Positions 14,333 through 21,609 are shown, counted from the first letter of the stretch. The stretch: 25,425 nucleotides of DNA from JBOGZD01 sp050697155 (GCA_050697155.1 JBOGZD010000033.1:1-25425); one strand, 5' to 3'. Made by a program: numbers and translations. The notes: a model not told the origin generated them from the letters alone.

Positions 14333-15687
14333 GCAAGGTGAAGATCCGGGACACGCTCAGCGGCGAGCTGCGAGCGCTCGAGGCCGGCCAGGGGGCCGAG
14401 GTCGGGATCTACGCCTGCGGGCCGACCGTCTACTCGCGCATCCACGTCGGCAACGCGCGCCCCTACGTGGTCTTCATGCTCCTGCGGCGCTTCCTCGAGC
14501 ACGAGGGGTATGCGCCGAAGCTGGTGATCAACGTCACCGACGTCAACGACAAGATCTACGACGCCGCCCGCGAGGCTGGGGTCGGATCGGCCGAGCTCGC
14601 GGAGCGGATGACCGCCGCCTACGTCGAGGACACCGACCGGCTCGGGCTCGGGCGGCCCGACGCAGAGCCGCTGGCGACGGAGACGATCAGGGAGATCGTC
14701 GCGCTGATCGAGGCGCTGATCGAGTCCGGGCACGCCTACGAGTCGGGGGGCGACGTCTACTTCAGTGTGCGCAGCTTCAACCGCTACGGAGCGCTCTCCA
14801 ACCGCGATGCCGACCAGATGGACCAGGGCGAGGAGGCCGGCAGCGCGGAGCTCAAGCAGGACCCGATCGACTTCGCGCTGTGGAAGGCGCGCAAGCCCGA
14901 CGAGGACACCGGCTGGCCTTCGCCGTGGGGGGAGGGTCGCCCCGGCTGGCACATCGAGTGCTCGGCGATGGCGGAGAACGAGCTCGGGCTCGCCTTCGCC
15001 ATCCACGGCGGGGGCAACGACCTCGTCTTCCCCCATCACGAGAACGAGATCGCTCAGACCGAGGCGGCGCGCGGCGAACGGTTCGCCCGCATCTGGATGC
15101 ACAACGGGATGGTCGAGACCGCGGAGGAGAAGATGGCGAAGTCGGAGGGCAACGTGTTCCAGCTCTCCGAGGCGATCGACCGCTTCGGCCCCGAGGCGGT
15201 GGTCGGTTTCCTCGTCTCCGGCCACTTCCGCCAGCCGATCGCCTTCGGAGAGGACGCGCTCGAGCAGGCACGGGCGCGAAACGAGCGCCTCCGCGACTTC
15301 TTCCGCGCAGCCGAGCGCGTGGACGGCGAGCCGGACGCGGTCGTCGCCGAGGCCCGCGAGGCGTTCCTCGACGCGCTCGCCGACGACTTCAACACGCCGC
15401 GGGCGATGGCCGGGCTCTACGACCTGGTGGCCGAGGCGCACCGGCGTCCGCTCGCCGGTGCTCACGATGCGGTCGCCGAGCTGCTGGCGATCGTCGGGCT
15501 CGAATCGCTCGCCGAGGCCGACGAGCCCGCCGACGCCGAGGCGCAGACGCTGCTCGCCGAGCGCGAGCGCGCGCGGCAGGCGCGCGACTTCGAGCGCGCC
15601 GACGAGATCCGGCTCCGGCTCGCGCAGCGCGGCTGGGAGGTACGCGACACCCCCCAGGGGGCACGGCTCGTGCGCCGGGCGTCGTGA
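14329..15687 (+). CDS. cysS: Cysteinyl-tRNA synthetase
   Basis: 452 residues, normal length. Charges tRNA-Cys with cysteine. The class I HIGH motif appears as HVGN (residues 39-42) and KMSKS as KMAKSEGN. Zinc ligands include Cys30 (YACGPTVY), the Cys of GWHIECSAMA and the His of FPHHENEIAQ. The C-terminal DALR-like domain (DDFNTPRAMAGLYDLV) and a short coiled tail follow. The ATG is 7 nt downstream of a TAGCAT box, so the transcript may be leaderless. The stop overlaps the rlmB GTG by 4 bp (GTGA), the same pairing as in many Firmicutes and Actinobacteria. Confidence 0.97.
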   Translation: MRKVKIRDTLSGELRALEAGQGAEVGIYACGPTVYSRIHVGNARPYVVFMLLRRFLEHEGYAPKLVINVTDVNDKIYDAAREAGVGSAELAERMTAAYVEDTDRLGLGRPDAEPLATETIREIVALIEALIESGHAYESGGDVYFSVRSFNRYGALSNRDADQMDQGEEAGSAELKQDPIDFALWKARKPDEDTGWPSPWGEGRPGWHIECSAMAENELGLAFAIHGGGNDLVFPHHENEIAQTEAARGERFARIWMHNGMVETAEEKMAKSEGNVFQLSEAIDRFGPEAVVGFLVSGHFRQPIAFGEDALEQARARNERLRDFFRAAERVDGEPDAVVAEAREAFLDALADDFNTPRAMAGLYDLVAEAHRRPLAGAHDAVAELLAIVGLESLAEADEPADAEAQTLLAERERARQARDFERADEIRLRLAQRGWEVRDTPQGARLVRRAS

Positions 15688-16343
15688 GCGCGGAGATCAT
15701 CTACGGACGGCGCCCTGTCGCCGAGGCGAAGCGGGGGAGGCGGCGCGTGCGGCGGGTGTGGACGGCGGACGAGCTCGAGGCCGGCGAGCTCACCCGGATG
15801 GCGGGCTCGCCCGACCACCAGGGCGTCGTCGCGGAGGTCGATCCGTATCCCTACGCCGACCCCGACCGGCTGCTCGAGACGCCGAACGCGCTCGTGGTCG
15901 CACTCGACCAGGTCCAGGACCCGCGCAACCTCGGCGCCGTTTGCCGCTCGGCCGAGGCCGCGGGCGCGAGCGGGGTGGTGATCCCGGCGCGCCGCTCAGC
16001 GGCGGTGACCGCGGTCGCCTGCAAGGCCTCGGCGGGCGCGGTCGAGCATCTGCCGGTGGCTCGGGTGGGCAACCTCGCCGACTGGCTCGCGAGGGCCAAG
16101 GCCGCGGGCGCCTGGATCTACGGCGCCGAGGCGAGCGCGGCGGCGCTGTATTCGCAGGCCGACCTCGCCGGCAGGGTCGTGCTCGTGCTCGGCAGCGAGG
16201 GCAAGGGCCTGCGCCGCCGCGTGGCCGAGTCCTGCGACCTGTTGGTCTCGATCCCGGTGTGGGGGAGGGTGGCGTCGCTCAACGTCGCCGCCGCCGCGGC
16301 GGTGCTGCTGTTCGAGGCGGTGCGCCAGCGCGAGGCGGCGTAG
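15684..16343 (+). CDS. rlmB: 23S rRNA 2'-O-methyltransferase RlmB/TrmH (SpoU) family
   Basis: 219 residues from GTG 15684, coupled to cysS. The N-terminal substrate-binding domain is short (IIYGRRPVAEAKR...GSPDHQGVVAEV). The SPOUT methyltransferase domain carries the three SpoU motifs: NLGAVCRSAEAAGASGVV, VLVLGSEGKGLRRRV and SIPVWGRVASLNVAAAAAVL, which together form the trefoil knot and SAM site. Family members methylate the ribose of G2251 of 23S rRNA (RlmB) or related rRNA/tRNA positions. In actinobacteria this relative is usually annotated RlmB. Position after cysS supports the call. The stop codon is part of a small palindrome (TAGTGCACTA). Confidence 0.92.
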   Translation: MSAEIIYGRRPVAEAKRGRRRVRRVWTADELEAGELTRMAGSPDHQGVVAEVDPYPYADPDRLLETPNALVVALDQVQDPRNLGAVCRSAEAAGASGVVIPARRSAAVTAVACKASAGAVEHLPVARVGNLADWLARAKAAGAWIYGAEASAAALYSQADLAGRVVLVLGSEGKGLRRRVAESCDLLVSIPVWGRVASLNVAAAAAVLLFEAVRQREAA

Positions 16344-16410
16344 TGCACTAGCAACGGCTGCGGACGGATGCCGCGAAATGCAACGGATCTTGCGCTCCTG
16401 GGAGGCGGGG

Positions 16411-16440
16411 TTGACAGAACAACGCGCGGGGGCGTACACT
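16411..16440 (+). promoter_or_regulatory. Sigma-70-type promoter of the sigH-like gene
   Basis: TTGACA (16411-16416), an 18-bp spacer, then TACACT (16435-16440). This is the clearest housekeeping promoter in the window. Transcription would start near 16447, giving a leader of about 109 nt before GTG 16556. The rest of the 212-bp gap 16344-16555 is this promoter and leader. Confidence 0.7.
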
Positions 16441-16502
16441 GCCGCGCAGTAAGGGTGAACTAAAGGTCGAGCTTCAAGCTGGCCGATCACCCGAAAGGAG
16501 AG

Positions 16503-16527
16503 GGCGCCCAGGGGAGGTACGGGCGCC
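16503..16527 (+). promoter_or_regulatory. Leader hairpin carrying a Shine-Dalgarno-like loop
   Basis: GGCGCCC (16503-16509) pairs perfectly with GGGCGCC (16521-16527). The 11-nt loop contains AGGGGAGG. The true ribosome-binding site is probably GGAGG at 16547-16551, 4 nt before the GTG. The leader may sequester or present ribosome-binding sequence and so tune sigma factor synthesis; that is inference. Confidence 0.4.
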
Positions 16528-16555
16528 ACCGGTTCAACCAGAGGATGGAGGACCA

Positions 16556-17245
16556 GTGGCCGTACCGACCCAGGAATTCGCTGCATTGACGCCTGCGCTC
16601 GCCGGGCCCGCCCGCCGAGCTGACTCTCAACCGGAGCTTGAGGATACGTACCTCGTCGCGCTCGCCAAGCGCGGCAGCCCCGACGCCTATGACCGGATCG
16701 TCAGGCGTTACCGCGGCTTCGTGCGGCTGAAGGCGTCCTCGTACTTCCTCCTCGGCGGCGACTCGGACGACCTGATCCAGGAGGGGCTGGTCGGCCTCTA
16801 CAAGGCGATCCGCGACTTTCGCTCCGACCGCGAGTCGAGCTTTCGCAACTTCGCCGAGCTCTGCATCACCCGGCAGATCATCACCGCGGTGAAGACGGCG
16901 AGCCGCAACAAGCACGCGCCGCTCAACCAGTGCGTGTCGTTCGCCCAAACGCCCGCCGCCGCCGGTGACGCCGAGACGACCCTGGAGGAGATCCTCCCCG
17001 GCCCGATCAGCGACGAGCCCTCGGAGCGCGTGATCGCGAGCGAGGAGCTGCGGGCGCTGGTCTCGTGCCTGTCGGGCGTGCTCTCCGAGCTCGAGAGCCG
17101 GGTGCTCTCGCTCTACCTGGACGGGCGCTCCTACGAGGAGATCGGCGAGCGCTTGGAGTGCGACACGAAGACCGTCGACAACGCCCTGCAGCGCGTCAAG
17201 CGCAAGGTCGCCTCCCACCTCTCGACCCGCGAGGTCCTGGTCTGA
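16556..17245 (+). CDS. sigH: SigH (Spo0H)-type RNA polymerase sigma factor
   Basis: 229 residues. Sigma region 2 spans about residues 40-120, with YRGFVRLKASSYFLLGGDSDDLIQEG-type core contacts and FRNFAELCITRQIITAVKT, characteristic of Spo0H/SigH. Region 4 spans about 168-220 (LSELESRVLSLYLDGRSYEEIGERL...NALQRVKRKV), the -35-binding helix-turn-helix. There is no region 1.1. In Bacillus, SigH directs early-stationary and sporulation genes and lies in the same position after rlmB. The role here is unknown, since most Thermoleophilia are not known to sporulate. GTG is used because GGAGG lies 4 nt before it. A promoter and a 109-nt structured leader precede it. Confidence 0.92.
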   Translation: MAVPTQEFAALTPALAGPARRADSQPELEDTYLVALAKRGSPDAYDRIVRRYRGFVRLKASSYFLLGGDSDDLIQEGLVGLYKAIRDFRSDRESSFRNFAELCITRQIITAVKTASRNKHAPLNQCVSFAQTPAAAGDAETTLEEILPGPISDEPSERVIASEELRALVSCLSGVLSELESRVLSLYLDGRSYEEIGERLECDTKTVDNALQRVKRKVASHLSTREVLV

Positions 17246-17264
17246 GCGCCCGCCGGGTGGGCGC
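17246..17264 (+). terminator. Hairpin right after sigH
   Basis: GCGCCC, a 7-nt loop, GGGCGC, starting at the base after the sigH TGA. No T-run. A TACGCT box (17267-17272) follows at once, 13 bp before the tRNA 5' end, and may be the -10 box of the tRNA gene. Confidence 0.4.
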
Positions 17265-17285
17265 AGTACGCTCGGGTCCCAGGGC

Positions 17286-17358
17286 GCCCGCCTAGCTCAA
17301 CTGGCAGAGCGCAGTCCTTGTAAGACTGACGGTCCCGGTTCGAATCCGGGGGCGGGCT
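17286..17358 (+). tRNA. tRNA-Thr (anticodon UGU)
   Basis: The full cloverleaf can be drawn. The 7-bp acceptor stem is GCCCGCC with GGCGGGC. The D stem is GCTC/GAGC. The anticodon stem CAGTC/GACTG encloses the loop CTTGTAA, with anticodon TGT reading ACA. The T stem CCCGG/CCGGG has loop TTCGAAT. The discriminator base is T17358. CCA is not encoded. 73 nt in all. The next start codon lies at 17360. Confidence 0.97.
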
Positions 17359-17359
17359 C

Positions 17360-18367
17360 TTGAGCGAGGGGGACTTCACCTGGCGCGACGGCGAGCGGAC
17401 GGTCCACTTCCGCGCCGGGGTGATCTCGGAGTCACCCGAGATCCTCGGCGGCCACGGCTGGGACACCTACGAGCTGCTGACCACCGAGCGGGCGATGGGG
17501 GCGGCGTCGGTGGCGCTGGCCGAGGACGCGGCCGCCTTCCACCACGTGCCGCCCGGGCCCGTGAACGAGGTCGCCGCGCGGCTGCTCGGCGACGTCTCAT
17601 CCGAGAACCTGGTCGCGATCGGGGGCGGGCGGGTGATCGACGCGGCGAAGGCGATCGCGGCGGTCCGCGGAGGCCGGGTGGCGGCGTTGCCGACGACGCT
17701 GTCGGGCGCCGAGATGACCCGGATCCACCGTCTGCCCGACGAGCGCGAGGCGGCGGACGGACTCGTGCGTCCCGCGGTCGTGCTCGCCGACCCGCCGGTG
17801 ATGGTCAGCCTGCCCGAGGAGCGCTTGCGCGCGAGCGCTATGAACGCCCTCGCCCACGGCGCCGACTCCCTCTACACGCCGCTCGCCAACCCGATGTCCG
17901 AGCACGCCGCGCTACGCGGGGCGAGGCTGATCGCGAGCGCGCTCGACAAGGACCGCGACACGCGTGACCCGGCGGCGCTGGCGCTCGGCTCGATCCTCTG
18001 CGCCTACGCGATCGACTCGGCGCTGTTCGGCATCCACCACGTCGTCTGCCAGACGCTCGTGCGCACCATGCGGATCCCGCACGCGGAGACGAACGCGACG
18101 ATGCTCCCGCACACGATGGAGGCGATGCGGCCCCGGGCCGGAAAGCAGATGACCGCGTTGGCGCGGGCGCTGGGGGTCAAGCAGGGCGAGTTGGCGAAGC
18201 GGATCGCCGAGCTCGGCGGCGGGCCGCGGCGGCTGTCGGCCTACGGCGCCGATCGCGATGCGATCGGCGCGGCACTTGAGGGGATAGTGGCCAGGCCGGA
18301 GCTCGAGATGACCCCGGATCCCCCGGACGAAGCGGAGCTACGGGCTCTGATCGAAGCCGCCTGGTGA
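17360..18367 (+). CDS. Iron-containing alcohol dehydrogenase, maleylacetate reductase-like
   Basis: 335 residues. The nucleotide-binding motif is VAIGGGRVIDAAKAIA at about residues 85-100, followed by ALPTTLSGAEMTRIHRL, which resembles the PTTYAGSEMTPI block of maleylacetate reductases. MNALAHGADSLYTP has Asn where metal-dependent relatives usually have Asp (DALAHA), as in maleylacetate reductase. GIHHVVCQTLV keeps the His pair. This suggests NAD(P)H-linked reduction of an aromatic-breakdown or related carbonyl compound, but no ring-cleavage genes are nearby, so the substrate is open. The TTG start is one nucleotide after the tRNA 3' end, without room for a Shine-Dalgarno outside the tRNA. 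The next in-frame alternative, GTG 17420, would cut conserved sequence. Confidence 0.87.
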   Translation: MSEGDFTWRDGERTVHFRAGVISESPEILGGHGWDTYELLTTERAMGAASVALAEDAAAFHHVPPGPVNEVAARLLGDVSSENLVAIGGGRVIDAAKAIAAVRGGRVAALPTTLSGAEMTRIHRLPDEREAADGLVRPAVVLADPPVMVSLPEERLRASAMNALAHGADSLYTPLANPMSEHAALRGARLIASALDKDRDTRDPAALALGSILCAYAIDSALFGIHHVVCQTLVRTMRIPHAETNATMLPHTMEAMRPRAGKQMTALARALGVKQGELAKRIAELGGGPRRLSAYGADRDAIGAALEGIVARPELEMTPDPPDEAELRALIEAAW

Positions 18368-18376
18368 ATGGCGCTC

Positions 18377-18397
18377 TCCTCTCGGTATGCGAGAGGA
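18377..18397 (+). terminator. Hairpin after the alcohol dehydrogenase gene
   Basis: TCCTCTCG, loop GTATG, CGAGAGGA: a perfect 8-bp stem 9 bases after the stop codon. A smaller CTACG/CGTAG hairpin follows at 18410-18424. No T-run. Probably the 3' end of the dehydrogenase transcript. Confidence 0.5.
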
Positions 18398-18464
18398 AAG
18401 CCAAGACCGCTACGTGAGCCGTAGACGCTCGTAACACCAGCCACGTCCCGGGTTAGCCATACGC

Positions 18465-20177
18465 ATGGAGAACGGCGAGCGGCGCTCGGCGCCGCCGCGC
18501 ACGGACGAGGTCATCGCCACCGAGCGCTTCGAGCGCTACCACCGCTACGCCCGCCGGCGGGGGACCAATCGCTTTCTCTACTACCTCGTGCGCGCCCTCC
18601 TGGTGCCGGCGTTCCTGGTCTGGCTGCGGCTCTCGCGCACCGGCCGCGAGCACGCTCGGGTCAAGGGCGGGCTGATCGTCGGCTCGAACCACCGCAGCTT
18701 TCTCGACCCGTTCGTGATCGCCGCGTTCCTGCCCTGGCGCCGGCGGCTTCAGTTCGTCGCCAAGGTGGAGCTGTTCGAGAAGCGCTGGCAGGGGTGGCTG
18801 ATCTCGCGGCTGGGCGCCTTTCCGATCCGCCGCGGCCAGTCCGACGAGACCGCGATGGAGACCGCGCGGCTGATCGTCGAGCGCGCCGGCACCGTGATCA
18901 TCTTCCCCGAGGGAACCAGGCACCGGACGGGCTCGCTGGGGCGGCCGAGGCGCGGCGTCGGAAGGCTCGCGCTCGAGACCGGCGCGCCGGTGCTGCCGAT
19001 CGCTGTGCACGGCAGCGAGGAGGTCCGCCGCGGCTGGCGGATCCGGCCCCGCAAGGTGAGGCTGCGCGCCGGCCGGGCGCTGACCTTCCCGCGGACCGAG
19101 CGGCCCTCGCCGGCGCTCGCGTCCACCGTCACCGACCGGATCTGGCCGAACATCGAGCTGCAGTGGGAGTGGCTCGGCGGCCTGCCCCCCCTGCGCAAGG
19201 CGGCGGTGATTGGCGCCGGGAGCTGGGGCACCGCGGTGGCGGTGCTGCTCGCCCGCGGCGGGCTCGAGGTCGAGCTCGGCACCCGCAGCGACGACAAGGC
19301 GCGGGAGCTGACAGCGAAGGGCGAGAATTCCGGCTATCTGCCGGGGATCCGGCTGCCGGGCGGGGTGACGGTCAGGCGCTCGGCCGAGATCGAGATCGCC
19401 GGCTGCGATCTGGTCTGCATCGCGGTGCCCTCGACGGCGCTGCCGACCGTCGTCGGCGGCCTCGCCGACCGGGTCGGCCCCCGCACCGCGGTACTGCTGC
19501 TGAGCAAAGGCATCGTGCAGCCGATGGGCATGCTTCCGAACGAGTACGTGGCCGAGCGCGTGCGCGCCCGGGCGATCGCCTCGCTGGGAGGCCCCGCGCA
19601 CGCCCGCGAGGCGGTTGCCGGGATGGCGGCGCTGGTGCTGTGCAGCGAGGATGCCGACCTGCGCGCGCAGCTCGGCGAGGTCTTCGACCGCGCCGGCCTC
19701 GTCTGCGAGCGCACCGACGACGTCGCCGGGGTGGAAGTCGCGGGAGCGGCGAAGAACGCGGCCGCGCTCGCCGCCGCAGCCGCCCAGCGCTACGGGCTCA
19801 ACGCCGCCGGGATCGCGGCCGCGGGGATCTGGCGCGAATGCGTCGAGTTCGCGCTCACGCGCGGCGCGAGACTGGAGACCTTCACCGGGCTCGCCGGCGT
19901 CGGCGATCTCACCGCCACCGTGCTGGCGCCGAAGAGCCGTAACCGCCAGGCGGGCGAGCTGCTCGCGGCCGGGGTGCCCGCGGAGAAGATCCGCACCCGC
20001 ATCGGGCAGGCGTCCGAGGGACTCGACTCGGTGCCCCTGATCGCCGAGACCGTCGCCCGCGCGGGGATCGACGCTCCGGGCCTGGAGGGGCTGGCCGCGC
20101 TGATCGCAGGCAACATCGACGCCGACGAATGGGTCGCCGGCCTGCGCCGCGCCGAGCGCGCGCGCCAGGCGGCATGA
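18465..20177 (+). CDS. Fused 1-acylglycerol-3-phosphate acyltransferase and glycerol-3-phosphate dehydrogenase
   Basis: 570 residues carrying two full enzymes of phospholipid synthesis. Residues 1-240 are a PlsC-type acyltransferase: a hydrophobic segment at about 37-55, the catalytic H-x4-D at His76/Asp81 (NHRSFLDP) and FPEGTR at 147-152. Residues 244-570 are GpsA, NAD(P)-dependent glycerol-3-phosphate dehydrogenase: the Rossmann motif GAGSWGTA at 250-257, Lys348 in LSKGI, and catalytic Lys430 in GAAKNAAALAAA, then the C-terminal GLAGVGDLTATV and RNRQAGELLAAG signatures. GpsA makes sn-glycerol-3-phosphate from DHAP, and PlsC makes phosphatidic acid from lysophosphatidic acid, so the fusion links the first and third steps. 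The junction reads straight through with no internal stop; a GTG within the junction (about 19206) could also allow separate GpsA translation. Confidence 0.95.
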   Translation: MENGERRSAPPRTDEVIATERFERYHRYARRRGTNRFLYYLVRALLVPAFLVWLRLSRTGREHARVKGGLIVGSNHRSFLDPFVIAAFLPWRRRLQFVAKVELFEKRWQGWLISRLGAFPIRRGQSDETAMETARLIVERAGTVIIFPEGTRHRTGSLGRPRRGVGRLALETGAPVLPIAVHGSEEVRRGWRIRPRKVRLRAGRALTFPRTERPSPALASTVTDRIWPNIELQWEWLGGLPPLRKAAVIGAGSWGTAVAVLLARGGLEVELGTRSDDKARELTAKGENSGYLPGIRLPGGVTVRRSAEIEIAGCDLVCIAVPSTALPTVVGGLADRVGPRTAVLLLSKGIVQPMGMLPNEYVAERVRARAIASLGGPAHAREAVAGMAALVLCSEDADLRAQLGEVFDRAGLVCERTDDVAGVEVAGAAKNAAALAAAAAQRYGLNAAGIAAAGIWRECVEFALTRGARLETFTGLAGVGDLTATVLAPKSRNRQAGELLAAGVPAEKIRTRIGQASEGLDSVPLIAETVARAGIDAPGLEGLAALIAGNIDADEWVAGLRRAERARQAA

Positions 20178-20205
20178 GATCACCGGCGCACCGACGATCG
20201 CGGGG

Positions 20206-20211
20206 TACGCT
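20206..20211 (+). promoter_or_regulatory. Candidate -10 box of a leaderless sigma factor mRNA
   Basis: TACGCT lies exactly 6 nt before GTG 20218, with no Shine-Dalgarno between. The same hexamer precedes tRNA-Thr at 17267-17272. Confidence 0.4.
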
Positions 20212-20217
20212 TGACCG

Positions 20218-20799
20218 GTGAGCGCGAAATCGGAGCAGGCCGACGCCGAGGCGTCCGAGCCATCGGAGTCGAAGGCCGAGCTCGACCGGGCCTTCGAGGA
20301 GCTCTACCGCACGCACCTGCGGGACGTCTACTCCTACGCCTACTACCGGGTGGGCAACCACCACGACGCCGAGGACCTCACCGAGCAGGCCTTCCTGCAG
20401 GCCTACCGGCACTTCGAGCGCGCGCGCCGGGAATCGAACGGCCGGCCGCTGCGGCCGTGGCTGATTCGGATCGCCCACAACCTCGCCTCGAACTACCACC
20501 GCGACCGAGCCCGGCGCCCGGAGGCGGCGCTCGACGCGGTCGAGCCTCCCTCGCATCCGCACGCGACCGAGCGGGTGGTCGAGGGCCGCGAGGAGCTGCG
20601 CGAGGTGATCGAGCGGCTCGGCGACCTGCCCGAAGACCGTCGAGAGGCGCTGATCATGCGCTTCGCGCTCGGGATGTCGAATCGCGAGATCGCGCGCGCG
20701 CTGGGGCGCACCGACGGGGCGACGAAGGTGTTGATTCATCGAGCGATCAAGCAGCTCGAGCAATCGATGAGCACGGAGACCGACGAAGGAGCTGAATGA
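20218..20799 (+). CDS. Sigma-70 family (ECF-like) RNA polymerase sigma factor
   Basis: 193 residues. Region 2 is at about residues 24-95: ELYRTHLRDVYSYAYYRV, then NHHDAEDLTEQAFLQAY (region 2.2) and PLRPWLIRIAHNLASNYHR (2.3-2.4). Region 4 is at about 130-182: LPEDRREALIMRFALGMSNR and EIARALGRTDGATKVLIHRA, the DNA-binding helix-turn-helix. There is no region 3, so it is of the ECF type. The acidic N-terminal 20 residues are low in complexity. The stop overlaps the ATG of a small membrane protein (ATGA), an arrangement typical of a sigma factor and its partner. Target genes unknown. Confidence 0.9.
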   Translation: MSAKSEQADAEASEPSESKAELDRAFEELYRTHLRDVYSYAYYRVGNHHDAEDLTEQAFLQAYRHFERARRESNGRPLRPWLIRIAHNLASNYHRDRARRPEAALDAVEPPSHPHATERVVEGREELREVIERLGDLPEDRREALIMRFALGMSNREIARALGRTDGATKVLIHRAIKQLEQSMSTETDEGAE

Positions 20800-21131
20800 G
20801 CGAGGCTGCCGGCAGAATCGACTTCGAGGCGCTGCTCACCGATGCCCTGCGTCCGATTGAGCCGCCCGACGACCTGGCCACCCGCGTCGAGACGACCCTG
20901 TCGTCGATCGCCCAGCATGCCGCGGCCGAGCTCTCGAGCTGGGCCGACGAGCTGTCCGAGGGCGAGCTCGAGGCGCTGCGCGACCCGCGCAACTGGGTCC
21001 GCCCCGTCGCCGCGGTCGCCATCGGCGGCGCGGCGGCCGGCGCCCTGCTCGTGGTCGGCAATCGCCGCCGCCGCCGCCCCGGAGGCTTCCGGGACACGAC
21101 CGAGCGGCTGCTTCGCGAGCTACGCCCCTAG
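20796..21131 (+). CDS. Small single-pass membrane protein, possible partner of the sigma factor
   Basis: 111 residues, translationally coupled to the sigma factor by an ATGA overlap. Residues 1-65 are acidic and helical (FEALLTDALRPIEPPDDLATRV...). Residues 70-88 are one membrane segment (PVAAVAIGGAAAGALLVVG). The tail starts with five Arg and is hydrophilic. The position suggests an anti-sigma or sensor role, but there is no Cys and no HxxxCxxC zinc anti-sigma motif, so this is inference from neighbourhood only. I do not recognise the family. It ends 18 bp from the convergent DUF4383 gene. Confidence 0.8.
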   Translation: MSEAAGRIDFEALLTDALRPIEPPDDLATRVETTLSSIAQHAAAELSSWADELSEGELEALRDPRNWVRPVAAVAIGGAAAGALLVVGNRRRRRPGGFRDTTERLLRELRP

Positions 21132-21149
21132 AGGCTTGGCGCTGGTCTC

Positions 21150-21566
21150 CTAGGGCCCGGCGGCGCGCGGGACGGCCGGCGTCGCCGCGCCGGCACCGAG
21201 GCCGAGCAGCCCGAGGATCACGTGGAGCCAGTTGTCCTCCGTGTTCACCGGCACCAGCCCGAGGATGTCGCCGAACCCGTCGTCGACGGCGAGGAATCCC
21301 CAGATCGCGATCACGAGGTAGAGCAGGCCCACCCCGAGCGCCGTCTCGCGGGCGGCCGACCCGGCGCCGGCCAGCAGCACCGCCCCGAGCCCGATGTGGA
21401 CCAGGTTGTGCCAGCCGTTGACAGCCAGGATCCCGAGCACCTCGTCCGCCTCCACGTCGTCGCCGGTTGAGAAACTCGCCTCGTAGAAGAACCCGAGAAT
21501 CCCGGCGAGCACCAGGACCGCTCCGATCAGCGTGCAGTAGAGCCTTGCGGGACTCGATGTGTCCAT
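21150..21566 (-). CDS. DUF4383 family membrane protein
   Basis: 138 residues with four likely membrane segments (about residues 8-26, 50-67, 73-92 and 110-128). The family motif NGWHNLVHIGLG is at about 50-61, and NTEDNWLHVILG near 107-118 is its second conserved half. Function unknown; common in actinobacteria. A perfect AAGGAGG (21573-21579) lies 6 nt before the ATG. It is divergent from the rhomboid gene across 87 bp that contain an inverted repeat. Confidence 0.88.
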   Translation of the reverse strand: MDTSSPARLYCTLIGAVLVLAGILGFFYEASFSTGDDVEADEVLGILAVNGWHNLVHIGLGAVLLAGAGSAARETALGVGLLYLVIAIWGFLAVDDGFGDILGLVPVNTEDNWLHVILGLLGLGAGAATPAVPRAAGP

Positions 21567-21589
21567 GCCGTGCCTCCTTGGGCGAGGAT

Positions 21590-21609
21590 GGGTGATCGAA
21601 TTATCACCC
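21590..21609. promoter_or_regulatory. Inverted repeat, candidate operator between DUF4383 and rhomboid genes
   Basis: GGGTGAT, spacer CGAATT, ATCACCC: a perfect 7-6-7 inverted repeat with an AT-rich centre, 10 bp upstream of the DUF4383 Shine-Dalgarno and 28 bp before the TATAGT box of the rhomboid gene. Size and placement suit a dimeric repressor acting on both genes; a leader hairpin is the alternative. Confidence 0.45.

Noticed and set aside
16341..16350. TAGTGCACTA palindrome at the rlmB stop as an operator
   Set aside because: Ten bases only, 60 bp upstream of the promoter it might control, and part of it is the stop codon.
18377..18424. GAGAGGAAAGCC near 18391 as a possible RNase P RNA core
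   Set aside because: It only loosely resembles the GAGGAAAGTCC element, and fewer than 100 bp are available with no other P RNA helices.
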